A stretch of 64,000 nt of DNA from Pseudopyrenochaeta lycopersici (Eukaryota; Ascomycota; Dothideomycetes; Pleosporales; Pseudopyrenochaetaceae). The notes under the pieces are model-generated. The model was given only the letters and a program-made list of their open reading frames with translations, made no database searches and was not told where the DNA came from. The DNA lies in contig NHZP01000014.1 of NCBI GenBank assembly GCA_003313425.1, forward strand, positions 434,001 to 498,000. Reading direction: 5' to 3'. This document shows, piece by piece, positions 22,958 to 32,977 of the stretch. The position numbers and the translations under genes are program-made. Position 1 is the stretch's first letter; each line of letters begins with the position of its first letter.

Positions 22958-24970
22958 TCATGCGGAGATCGGTGGAGACCCAAAGATCAAATTCTCGTCG
23001 TCCTCGAAGAAAGAAGCCACGTCCTGCGTCGACATGATGAAGTCACTGAAAGACCCTTGTGGCTGAGGTGCAGCTGCAGGCTCAGGAGGAAGCGCAGGTG
23101 GAGCTGGTGGTGCGCAGGGCCGCTTCGCCGGAGGGAGGGGGCTATTCCGTGCGGCCATCCATCCCTTCCTCTTCAGGCCGGGGCGGTCAGAGACAGAGGG
23201 AGGTTTTCGGGACATTGCAAGCAACGAGGAGCCAGGCGTCTCAGTGGGGGCATTGAAACTCCGTGACTTATTTGCTAATTTTGAAGGGCCACCCAAGGCT
23301 TTCACTGTCCTTGGAGGTGCAGTCGAAGCTGTCTCAAGCTTAGGAGTCAGAGGGACGGTATCCAAGGATAGCGGCTTCCTTGCTACATTTCTGGCGAGCG
23401 GTGTAGGCTTAGGCTTCGGTTTATCCTGGTCAATCTCCTGTACTACCGGGTTCGCAACGGCTAGCTTAGTCTCTTGCTCGAGATCTTCCAAAGAGAAGTC
23501 GAAGTCTTGGGTCGACAGCGGCGGAAGACAGTCATCCATAGAAGGAGAAGCGGAAAAAAAATTGAGCGCGGTTGGACTTGCCGTAGGTAGACTTCCAGTA
23601 GGTAAAGTCGTATCGGAAGCTAGCTCTCGCGCAATTTGTGTGCCGCTCTCGAGGAAATCATCCCAGCAGTCCATTGATGGTGTCGGTATAGGCGGTATCG
23701 GCTTGGCTATAGATATAGGCTTAGAGGATATGTACGAGCTTGATTTCGATGCTGGGAGCCCTGGCATTTTAAAGCTTTGATTCTGGATTGCTGCAAACTT
23801 TGTCTTTGCGACAGGGAAACTCGGGTTTGGGGGCAAACCTGAAGGGCGTAGATGATTGGGTACTGAGGGTAGCTTGAATCCAGATTGTGCCGTGTCTCGT
23901 GGGGCGGCCAACGGTGTATAGTCGGCAGCGACGCGTATAGGAAACTGAGTTCTTCGGAAAGGATATTGCTCTTGGTTTCTGTACTTCGCATTGAATGCAA
24001 CTCGGGTAAGAAACGTCTTGGTCCCCTCTAGCTGGCCGTCCAAAACTAAACATTCCAAACGGTCATTCTCGGCTCGCAGGATTTGTAAGTGCTGGCTCTT
24101 AGACAGCTGACTGCTTGTGTTCAAATCTTTCAGCAAGATAACAACGCAACCAATCTTGATGCGCAGCCGATGAGGTGGCAAACCAACAGGGGTCAATCTG
24201 TGAAGCAGTCCCGGCTGCGGCTCCCAGTCCGGCACTCTTGTTGAGATGTCTTGAGACAACAACTCAATCAAAGGCTCGGGCAGTTTGTCTAATATAGCCT
24301 CCATTGCTTTATTGATAGGACCGTGGATGCGGAGAAACTCGGGGTCTCCCTTTGCAGGGGTCGGCTTCGGCGTGGTCGGGACAATGGGCAAAGCAGGAGC
24401 TGGTAACGTTTGCGCATTATTGATGGGCCTATCGATAGGATCCGGTACCACAAGATGATGCGCCTCCAAGAGTGAGTCGTCGTCCAGGTCATCGTCAGCC
24501 CACTCCTCTCCAAAAGAGGTTTTGATGTCGGGAAGGTTGAGCGCAATATCATCGGCCTCATCGTCATCCCACGGCTCCTTCTCGATATTCTCCGCGATTT
24601 TGTCCAGTGTCTTGGTCAACTCTGCATCTCGCTTGCGCTGATCGTCGACTTTCCTCTTATTGACACCCAAGAACGCTTCCATGCCACTCTTCAGCTGTGC
24701 CTGGGTGTGACTGTAGCCAACGAGCTGTGTCGCAAGGCCAACGCCAATCTGTTGCCGCGCCCGTTGCTCCTTCCTTTCTCTCTCCTCGCGCTTCTTCTTC
24801 GCGGCTCTGCGGCGCTCCTCGGCTTCGCGCGCACGGGCGGCGCGTTGGTCTAATTCGTGCGCACGCTCGAGCTGCTTTAGCTGGCGCTCGGGGATCCGGG
24901 GCCCATTCTTCTTGTGCTGCTTCTTGACCTCGCTGGAGGTTTGCGCAATTCGGTGGGGAGTGGGGGCCAT
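22958..24970 (-). CDS. Large unknown fungal protein with basic coiled N-terminus
   Basis: Intronless minus-strand gene for 670 residues. Residues about 24-75 form a highly charged Arg/Lys/Glu helix (ERQLKQLERAHELDQRAA, then EERRRAAKKKREERERKE), followed by GVGLATQLVGYSHTQAQL and a linker with FLGVNKRKVDDQRK. An acidic stretch with DDDEADD and DDDLDDDS lies near residues 133-170. The middle has an ordered block (INKAMEAILDKLPEPLIELL to LRAENDRLECLVLDGQL). The last third is Ser/Pro rich and ends in an acidic hydrophobic tail (STQDVASFFEDDENLIFG). I do not recognise the family. The layout suggests a nuclear scaffold or chromatin-associated protein, but that is only an impression. Confidence 0.7.
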   Translation of the reverse strand: MAPTPHRIAQTSSEVKKQHKKNGPRIPERQLKQLERAHELDQRAARAREAEERRRAAKKKREERERKEQRARQQIGVGLATQLVGYSHTQAQLKSGMEAFLGVNKRKVDDQRKRDAELTKTLDKIAENIEKEPWDDDEADDIALNLPDIKTSFGEEWADDDLDDDSLLEAHHLVVPDPIDRPINNAQTLPAPALPIVPTTPKPTPAKGDPEFLRIHGPINKAMEAILDKLPEPLIELLSQDISTRVPDWEPQPGLLHRLTPVGLPPHRLRIKIGCVVILLKDLNTSSQLSKSQHLQILRAENDRLECLVLDGQLEGTKTFLTRVAFNAKYRNQEQYPFRRTQFPIRVAADYTPLAAPRDTAQSGFKLPSVPNHLRPSGLPPNPSFPVAKTKFAAIQNQSFKMPGLPASKSSSYISSKPISIAKPIPPIPTPSMDCWDDFLESGTQIARELASDTTLPTGSLPTASPTALNFFSASPSMDDCLPPLSTQDFDFSLEDLEQETKLAVANPVVQEIDQDKPKPKPTPLARNVARKPLSLDTVPLTPKLETASTAPPRTVKALGGPSKLANKSRSFNAPTETPGSSLLAMSRKPPSVSDRPGLKRKGWMAARNSPLPPAKRPCAPPAPPALPPEPAAAPQPQGSFSDFIMSTQDVASFFEDDENLIFGSPPISA

Positions 24971-25688
24971 GGCGGGTTGAACATCGCAATGAGGGGAATG
25001 CGAGAACGTGCAGGCCTGGTTGTGCGGTGGCGTCTATGTTTTGCAGCGAGGCCGTGCGCAAACGCGCTATCACGTGTCGGCTTCACCGTAACCCAGCACG
25101 CGGTCTCTGACATTTGGGCAGCGACTAGCCATTTCGTGCGCTACATTGGTGAAAGGGTTCGCCAAGAGTGAAATTCATAGACAATAGAAGCTATCTTCTG
25201 CGTCGTTGTTGTTATTGACCTTCACCTAAGACTGCTGTGCAACCTTCAACACCATCCAAACTCATCCGTCTCATCTCTAGAGCCTACTTTCCTCAGCACA
25301 CGTTTCATACTGCCATGGCAGCCTTGAAGTCGAGTGCAGATGACAATACACTGAACTTACATGACTCGCGCTCCTTTACCATCGCTAGGAAACCTATAGC
25401 CGACCCTCCGGTAGCCACCATAAATCCGCCCGCAAACACCATGTACTTGCCCCGCGCTCGGCAATGCAACAGTTTCCAATTGATGCCGCGCGGACGCAAA
25501 GCCGCCCTGCCTTGCGCAAGCTCGAGCCTCGCGAAGCGCTCCGCTTAGGCACAGGTCGTTGCTGGCGCTGAAAGCCACCAAACTCATCTTAAGCTGACCC
25601 CATGCTCTAGGGTATGTACCTGTGTATGCATCATTTATTTTTAATCCAGAATTCTGCGTTCCATCATTATAGCTAGAATTTCGAAGAT
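24971..25688. other. Divergent promoter region
   Basis: Lies between a minus-strand orphan gene and the first gene of the catabolic cluster. A 103-codon frame at 25237-25548 has no family look and was not called. Confidence 0.5.
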
Positions 25689-26567
25689 ATGGCTTTTGCT
25701 CTGAAAGGCGTTGCGTACATCACCGGAGCTGGATCAGGTACGTGCACACCCAGCTTCAGGGCCTCAGGGCTTTACGGCTTCATGATTGGCAGTCCAAGGC
25801 CTTCACTCTGACAGCAATTAGGCATTGGACAATATACTGCCTACGCGCTCGCAAGACAAGGCGTCCGCTCATTCGCGCTTCTTGACAGGAACGCTGTATC
25901 CACAACCGTCAACGAGCTCAAGAAGATCTCGCCAGATGTCTCGGTCAAAGAGTTCCAAGTAGACGTCACCAACGAGCAAGCAATCGATGACAGCATTGAG
26001 AAGACCGTCAAGGAGTTTGGACGCTTAGACTATGCCGTTAACAACGCTGGTGTAGGCGGCGCTATCGACACCACCGACAAAATACCCAAAGATGACTTTG
26101 AAAAGGTCATGGCCATCAACACCACGGCTGTTTGGACGTGTCAACGGGCCCAGATACGTCAAATGCTAAAGCAAGAGAAGCTCACGGACTCATATCGCTC
26201 ATACCGCGGTTCTATTGTTAATGTCGCTTCCATGTACGGCCTGGTCGCCCCACCTCTCAACGTCCCTGTCACTGCATATTGCACAAGCAAGCACGCCGTC
26301 ATCGGTTTAACAAGGGCAGATGCGCTTGCCTTTGCACACAAGGGCATCAAGATCAATGCAATCGCTCCAGGATATGTTATGACGCCGCTAGTGCAGTCCA
26401 CCATGGGTCAAGGCGATATGATAGAGGTCGAGCGCAAGAAAGTCCCCCTTCACCGTTACTCAGAGATGGAGGAAATCGGCGATTGCATTGCCTTCCTACA
26501 TTCCAATGCGGCAAGCTACTTGGTCGGCTCAACCTTGGTTGCAGATGGCGGATACACAATTGTATAG
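25689..26567 (+). CDS. Short-chain dehydrogenase/reductase, cluster gene 1
   Basis: Two exons (25689-25737, 25822-26567) give 264 residues, the normal size of a classical SDR. The first intron splits the cofactor motif; joining gives YITGAGSGIGQYTAYALA. Other landmarks are the D-R acidic site after the second strand (ALLDRN, suggesting NAD(H) preference), VDVTNE, NNAGVGG, the serine in VNVASMYG and the catalytic Y-C-T-S-K. The C-terminal SYLVGSTLVADGGYTIV is standard. It should oxidise a secondary alcohol or reduce a ketone. It is the first gene of the run of oxidative enzymes, 0.64 kb upstream of a Baeyer-Villiger monooxygenase in the same direction, so making the ketone substrate of that enzyme is a natural guess. 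Confidence 0.88.
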
Positions 26568-27205
26568 TAGTCTATCGTTAATGTAGCGTTTCGAATCTAT
26601 TCTACTTTCATCCAAAGTGTCAGCCCAACTTCAACGTCCATATTGATGAAGGCTGTCTACAGACATTGAGTCCATTGACACGTGACATTTGTGGCCGGTC
26701 CGCTCGGTGGTATATTCAACACAGACGAAGCTACTGCACCTGCAGGAATGAAGGAACACCGAGCAGCCGTACTAGAACCAGTCTCCTGGACGTTTGGTAG
26801 TGGCTGCTAAATTTCTGGTCATGAGCGGCAGTGGCGCTCGTTGCGAAGTCCAGGTTCTTTGATTCGGCCGCACACCTTGCGGAAATGCTTTGCCTGACCC
26901 AACCTGAGTTGTTTCCCGCGCCATTGGCCCGCCCCACGAATCGTGAAAGATCATCGGCATTCCGGGTACCTACCATGACCTGACGGAGCGGAACCCCGGA
27001 TTTTGGAAACCATAAATTTGACTCGTGGGGCAGGGAGCGCGAAGCTAAACATGACTCTGGACGATCGGTACGCTGTAGTGTTACGCTGGTCAGCACCGAC
27101 TTAAGAAGGTCATATGTTTGTCGCGTCCCCGATCTGCACTTTTCAATATTGCCTTCATCTTCTCTCACTTCCCTTGTTTTATCACTGTTCTATACCCGTT
27201 GCGCA
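26568..27205. other. Intergenic, promoter of BVMO1
   Basis: No gene. A 145-codon minus frame at 26731-27168 has no family signal. A GCTCGG word occurs at 26701-26706. Confidence 0.5.
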
Positions 27206-29160
27206 ATGGCAGACTTCATCGTTCCGTCAACACGTCGTCCAGAAACGGATGCTCAGCATCGCTTGCGAGGACCCATCCACGCACAGCGCCATGTCCGCGT
27301 TATCTGCATTGGAGCGGGTGCTTCGGGCCTTTTGATGGCGTACAAGCTACAAAAGCACTTCTCGAATTACAGCCTCCAAGTGTACGAGAAGAACCCAGAG
27401 GTTTCAGGGACGTGGTTCGAGAACCGATATCCCGGGTAAGTCATAGTTAGGCGCGGATCTGGAGGATGCGATTCCTTGTACCCCACGATTACCGAGTCAT
27501 GATGCGCGAATCAATCTCCAACAAGAACATCGCTAACTAATCGCCGCAGATGCGCTTGTGACGTCCCTTCACACAATTACACATGGTCTTTCGAGCCCAA
27601 ACTCGACTGGTCTGCAGTGTATGCCAGCTCCAAGGAGATTTTTGCCTACTTCAATGATTTTGCGCGCAAGTACGGGTTGCACAAGTATGTCAAAACAGAG
27701 CATCAAGTTGTTGGTGCGACGTGGAACAACGAGACGGGCGGATATGACGTGCAGGTCAAGGATCTCCAGAGCGGACAAATTGTGAACGATCATTGTGACA
27801 TCCTAGTCAACGCGTCTGGTATCTTGAATAACTGGCAATGGCCTGCGATTCCAGGATTGGACAAGTACAAGGGTACGCTGCTGCACACCGCAAATTGGGA
27901 CGACAAGGTCGATTTGAGGGGTAAACATGTTGGACTTATTGGGAATGGGTAAGTGGTCATTTTTCAACAGAAATCTGCAAATTTGTTAATTTTTGCAGCT
28001 CTTCGGGAATTCAAGTACTTCCTACGATTCAACCTTACGTTGAGAAAGTAACAACCTTCATCCGCGAGCCAACTTGGGTATCTCCTGTCCAGGGCCTTGA
28101 ACAACATGTCTTCTCCGAGCATGAGAAGCTCGAGTTCGCCACTAAGCCCGGCGTCCTTGTGGATTACCGCAAGAGTGTGGAGCGCGGCCTGAACGGCCAA
28201 TTTGGCATCTTCCTCAAGAATAGCAACATCAACAACGACACCGAAGCCTACTTCCGCCAACAAATGACCGACAAGCTACAGAATCAATATCTCGAAGAGC
28301 GCCTCATCCCCAACTGGCATGTCGGCTGCCGTCGCCTAACGCCTGGTGTCGGCTACCTTGAGGCCCTCGGCAAGCCAAACGTTGAAACAGTGTATGGCGA
28401 GATCAACTCTATCAGTGAGCGCGGCTGCGTTTGTGACGATGGAAAAGAATATCCCGTTGATGTGCTCATCTGTGCAACGGGCTTCAACACCTCTTTCAAG
28501 CCTCGCTTCCCCGTCATCAACCCTGCTGGCGAAAACCTGCAAGATATCTGGGCCAAAGAGCCACGTTCCTACCTCGGTGTTGCAGCTGCCGATTTCCCCA
28601 ATTACCTCATTTTCCTCGGCCCCAATTGCCCCATCGGCAATGGTCCCGTGCTCAGCGCTATTGAGTGCCAGGCCGACTACATGTGCAAGCTGATTGACCG
28701 CTTCCAAACACACAACATCTCCCAATTCGCACCCAAGACCGAGGCCATCGACGACTTCCTTGCGTTCAAGGATGAATTCATGAAACGCACAGTCTGGCAC
28801 GACGCCTGCCGCTCATGGTACAAATCCCTCGGTCCCGATGGCCCCGTCACAGCCCTATGGCCAGGTTCGACGCTTCACTATATCGAAGCGCTCATGGAGC
28901 TGCGGCTCGATGATTGGGACGTTAAGTACTCTGGCAACCGGTTCGCGTGGTTGGGCAATGGATATAGTCAGACCGAAATCGACTCCACAGCTGATTGGGC
29001 GTTTTACGTCCGTGACAAAGATGACGATGAGCCACTATCGAGGCTGAAGAAGCTTCAAGTTATTAATAAGAGTGGCACTGTCAGACCCACTGCGTCGGTC
29101 AGTTTCACAGGGCGGAGTACTGAGGGGTATGAGAATGATGGGCTTGAGTCAAAGTTGTGA
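27206..29160 (+). CDS. Baeyer-Villiger-type flavin monooxygenase with C-terminal SKL (BVMO1)
   Basis: Three exons (27206-27435, 27550-27948, 27999-29160) encode 596 residues. The protein has an FAD-binding Rossmann motif GAGASG at 36-41, a second GNGSSG motif for NADPH, and the Baeyer-Villiger fingerprint as Y183-x-G-x3-H189-x3-W193 (YKGTLLHTANW; Phe replaced by Tyr). Later landmarks are PNWHVGCRRLTPGVGYLEAL and DVLICATGFNTSF. Such enzymes insert oxygen next to a carbonyl, turning ketones into esters or lactones. The last three residues are Ser-Lys-Leu, a textbook PTS1, so peroxisomal location is likely. It shares layout with BVMO2 at 51.1 kb, which lacks the signal. The substrate is unknown; the neighbours suggest catabolism rather than biosynthesis. 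Confidence 0.9.
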
Positions 29161-30494
29161 GGGGTGTGGCTGAGCCTGGGGTTATATATAAGGGGATGAG
29201 CTAGGAAAGACCGTTCCCCACGGGCGTTGTTGGCTTTATTGAGTTAGGTTGGGTCTGTTCGTGATAGCATTTTATTAGCATTGGTGATTGTAAATATAGT
29301 CTTCCTGAGCAACGAACAGAATTCTTCCAACATCAGTGAGGGTCCACTTGTTGAGCACTTTGTATACGAGCCGACCTAACACCTCAAAATCTGCAAGATT
29401 TGATTGCGACCATTATTGCTAGCAGGTAGCTTTCAAACGTCGAGAGTATTTTTGGACTGGTCGAGTTTGTGAAATCAATATGGTCTCGTATGTACCCCTT
29501 GAGGTACTCGCTACCACGGGTATAATCTAAAGCCAACAAAGTTGAAATTGCTACCACGATACTTCTCGGGCCACCAAAAGTCGAAAATAGACGGTCCTGG
29601 TGGGTGATGTGAGGCTGCGAGTTACAGTTCGCGCAAGTGCGGTTCGGCTCCCCATCGCGCAAATGCCGTCGAAACATCCGACCCATCAGCGAAACCTCCG
29701 ACTCTGCACGTAAAACATTATCAGCGTGTCCAATGAGTTGGTTATCGAGCCTGTAGATCTGTGCAAATCTGACATGCTTCTGTCAGCATCGTGCAGGATC
29801 GGCCTGCTGGACCTTCCCTCCGCCGCTGACGTTGCAACTGTCTCTCGTGTTAGGGCTGGAGCGGGAACGGGAGCTGAAGTCTGAAGCCTGAGTGATGGGC
29901 ACACAACCTCGCAAACATCACCACAACGTCATCGTTAGTATGCGATTTTTCGGGTCTCCTGGCGACCGGTAGGTCTGTAAGAGAGCGTCATGCGTTTGCC
30001 ATGCTCTATTTGCGTGGTCAAACAGTAAATTCGGTGGAAACCATGGTTCGTGGAACCGGCTAAGCAGAGATCGGCTGCCTCACTTTACGGATTCGGCTCC
30101 TATCATTCCTACGCACAGACCGTTTTTACTTATCTGAACAACACAGCGTGTTTCCGCGGCTTCTATTTCGATATTGGCGAGCGGATGATCGTCGGTGTAG
30201 TACCAGCGGAAGGGTTTCAGTGGGGTTTATGTTGCGTCTTGACTGAGTAAGAGACGCAGTAACAGGGGTGTTGGACGTGCATCTTGACTGCGTCTTGCCG
30301 TTTGGACGGCTTCTTTGGGATGATCCAGTGTCTTAGTGGGATAGTACGAGGGGGAGCAGTAAGTGTATATAAGATTCGATCGTCACTGAATTGAGGTCAT
30401 CATCCAGCAACATCTAAAATTCCAGCCTGCAAGCACTAAAGCTACGAAGCTGAAGAACTAAGCCATCAATCAACGTACCGATCAGCCAACCAAT
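29161..30494. other. Long intergenic region
   Basis: 1.3 kb without a supportable gene. Minus-strand frames at 29384-29686 and 29686-29904 carry no known motif. A TATA-like TATATAAG lies at 30366-30373, about 120 bp before the next start codon. Confidence 0.5.
30366..30373 (+). promoter_or_regulatory. TATA-like box
   Basis: TATATAAG lies 122 bp upstream of the start codon at 30495, a plausible distance for a fungal TATA box with a leader of roughly 80-100 nt. Confidence 0.4.
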
Positions 30495-31006
30495 ATGCCT
30501 ACTTCTCACATCTCCACTCCGATTGGCAACATCCCGGCCGCAGTTGTGGTTGCAGCCTTGCACAACCACGATCTGATGATCAAGACCCTATGTCCTGCAC
30601 TCATCAGCTACCACTTCGAAAGTGGCAACCAAAACTCCCAGGCTACTTATTCCATCACGGATCGGAAACCTATCGGTCAGGTACGACCCTCCACCCATGT
30701 TTCCGAACAACCTATTATATCCCTTCATCTCAACAGCCCCTTCATACGACATGCATGCTAACACGCACCTAGACCACCTACCAACTCACCCTCACCAACG
30801 TATCCGACGGTGTGAATTCACTCGTCAACGCGAAGCCGCCGGTCGGCATCCTCACAATCTCCGGAGCATGGCGAGTCTACAACGGCGAGCTGGTCGAGGA
30901 TGTCGAGATCGATGCCAACTTTATGATGAAGAAGGTCGCCAAGACAAATGTCGAGAAAACGCATCCAGAGCAGCACATGAAGTTGCTAGAGGCGGCGTTG
31001 GCTTAA
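30495..31006 (+). CDS. Small START/SRPBCC-like fungal protein (tentative)
   Basis: Two exons (30495-30680, 30773-31006) encode 139 residues with no signal peptide. The start (HISTPIGNIPAAVVVAALHNHDLMIKTLCPALISYHFES) and the later YSITDRKPIGQTTYQLTLTN, GILTISGAWRVYNGE and EDVEIDANFMMKKVAKTN alternate strands and helices in a way that recalls small START/SRPBCC-type lipid-binding domains of fungi, possibly DUF7053. I am not certain of that assignment. If right, it would bind a hydrophobic ligand, which suits its position between a BVMO and acyl-CoA genes. The intron (GTACGA..TAG, 92 bp) joins in phase 0 at IGQ-TTY. The gene appears intact. Confidence 0.7.
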
Positions 31007-31341
31007 CCTAGTTGCATTGAGAAAGCGTGAGATGCATTGAAGGGCGTCATTGGGTTTGAGCATTTGAACAGCAATGTATATGCATAGCCTGGAGTTTTGC
31101 ATTATTGTAGGAGGTACTCTGTATTTATAATCCTGTCTAGTTCCATACTTACCTTATCATGCTCGTGCCTTTACGGCAGGAACAAGTCACCTGATCGTAG
31201 TAATGGAAACAATAATGAGAACAACATTTGACATGGATTCAAGTGTATGACTCGAAACTTCAGTGGGAATTAGTCCATCATTGTGTCTCTCTAAAGCAAT
31301 GCTCAATCGATATTCCTAGCTTCATTTCCGAAATGATTGTC
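31007..31341. other. Intergenic between convergent genes
   Basis: Shared 3' space of two convergent genes; nothing else seen. Confidence 0.5.
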
Positions 31342-32573
31342 TCACAGGCTTGATCTCATCGTACCACTCTCCTTCGCCCTCCGTACCAACTCCCAGCAAA
31401 TCTCCGCAGCCGGGGCCATCTCAGCTCCCACCTTTTTCGCCTGCGCACTGCTCGCTTGCCTCACAGCGTACCGACTCGCGATGCCTTGAAAGATGATGCT
31501 GTCTCTAAACATGGCGAATGCAGATCCCCAGGCGAGTTCCGGCGCTGGATTCCATCCCGCAACTTCGGCATACCATGCGATTGCTTGGTCGCGAGTAGGC
31601 AAGCCAGGGGTCATGGCGTTTGGTGCAAAGGCCGGGTGGCTGTTTCGCCGCTCGGTACTAAAGGCGGTAATCGTCCATGGCACGATGAGGTTCGCGAGGT
31701 CAGAGAGAGGGTGGCCGATTGTTGACATCTCCCAGCTATGGTTTTGTTAGCAGGGAAATCTTGCGATATATTGATCCATGGTTGTCCCTTAAAAGGGACT
31801 TACTCTAGAATGACAATGACCCGTGGCTCTGTCTTATGATAGACTAAATTGTCAATCTTATAATCTCCATGTATAGGTACTCCCCGGTCTCTTGGCTGCC
31901 CCTTCTTATCGCTGAAAAACTGGACTAGCTCTTTCATCCTGGGCACATTTCCAACCTCCTCGCCTGTCTCAATATCTCTCGTCTTACTCTGTGCCTCGCC
32001 TAGGGCTGTGAACGTTACAATCTGCCGATCATAAAACCCAGACGGCTTCCCGTAGGTTTCTAGCCCGATAGATTTAGGGTCCAGGCGATGCAGCTTAGCA
32101 AGGGTTCGTATAGCATCGTGCCACATTTCCCTCCTCTCCGACTCCTGCAGCCCGTCGAAGCTCGGCTCTTCGAAGATCCGGCCATCGAGGAACTCCATGA
32201 TGTAGAATTTACTGCCAATCACGCTTTCATCTTCACACAAACCATATACTTTTGGCACGGGCACATCTGTGTTCTGCAGAGCATTGAGGATACGATATTC
32301 CCGTTCAACTTTATGGGCGGTCTTAGACACTAGTTTACCCGGGGGTTTCTTTCGGAGAACGAATTTTTTGGAAGTGGATGATGTTAGCTGGTATGTTGGG
32401 TTGGATTGGCCGAAGCCGAACTAAACGTTTGTTAATTGTCTATCGTCTAATCTGCATGGAATAATGATACGGACCTGCTTTAATGAAATAGGCGTCTCAA
32501 TCGCTGGAATGTTGCGCTCAATGTATAGCTCCAGTGACTGTAGATCAATTGGTTGCCGCACGGGTCCGGCCAT
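31342..32573 (-). CDS. APH-type kinase related to the N-terminal half of ACAD10/11
   Basis: Three exons (32573-32475, 32420-31804, 31735-31342) encode 369 residues of the aminoglycoside-phosphotransferase fold. Features in order: [12 protein letters not shown] (nucleotide loop), FVLRKKPPG (Lys), the catalytic H217-G-D219-YKID-N224, and L-D239[15 protein letters not shown], the Mg-binding Asp. The last motif is split by an intron; read unspliced it would wrongly appear as L-E. This version of the motifs (HGD-x4-N, LDWE-x-STxGxPLxDLAN) is that of ACAD10/ACAD11 in animals and LvaA-like proteins in bacteria, not of drug-resistance kinases. In those systems the kinase phosphorylates the 4-hydroxyl of a 4-hydroxyacyl-CoA. 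The neighbouring dehydrogenase supplies the second half of that machine. It ends in SSL, not a canonical PTS1. Confidence 0.88.
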
Positions 32574-32977
32574 GATGAAGCAGCTTCCTATGAGGTTTAT
32601 CTGGGATGAGAGCTTATTAACACAGGCTCACTGAATCATATAGTGGAGGGATAATTGAACAAAGATATCGACCTCGCCCGAGAGCTCTGTCGTACGTTGC
32701 ATGGCTAAAGCTTCCCAGAAGTCTACGCTGATGACTCGCGACAATCCCGCGCAGCCGAGGCGTGCATAGCTATGGAAGAGCTGTCCGCATTGCGCTAGTG
32801 ACAGGCTAGCTTCGGGCCAGAATAACCGTGGACATCGAACGCGTTGACGTAGGGCCACTACAACTCAGAACTCAATTAATAGTAAGAGATAAAAATTGGA
32901 TTAGAGAGCATGAGAAATGGCTCGGATTTTATGAGCACGATTTAGGTATACCAATGAGCAGAAGGCAAAGTCTCTTC
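32574..32977. other. Intergenic between tandem kinase and dehydrogenase genes
   Basis: Separates the 3' end of the dehydrogenase gene from the kinase start, both on the minus strand. It should carry the kinase promoter. No frame continues one protein into the other, so the two are not a fusion. Confidence 0.55.

Noticed and set aside
25237..25548. 103-codon frame before the first cluster SDR
   Set aside because: No family resemblance, overlapped by equally long minus frames, lies in the divergent promoter.
26731..27168. 145-codon minus-strand frame upstream of BVMO1
   Set aside because: No motif; sits in the promoter and overlaps other random frames.
29384..29904. Two minus-strand frames with a C-x2-C pair
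   Set aside because: One Cys pair is not enough for a zinc finger, and no exon joining gave a coherent protein.
31735..31805. Apparent loss of the Mg-binding Asp (LEWE instead of LDWE) in the APH-type kinase
   Set aside because: The codon is split by an intron. The exon ends in GA and the next begins with C, giving GAC, Asp. The motif is intact.
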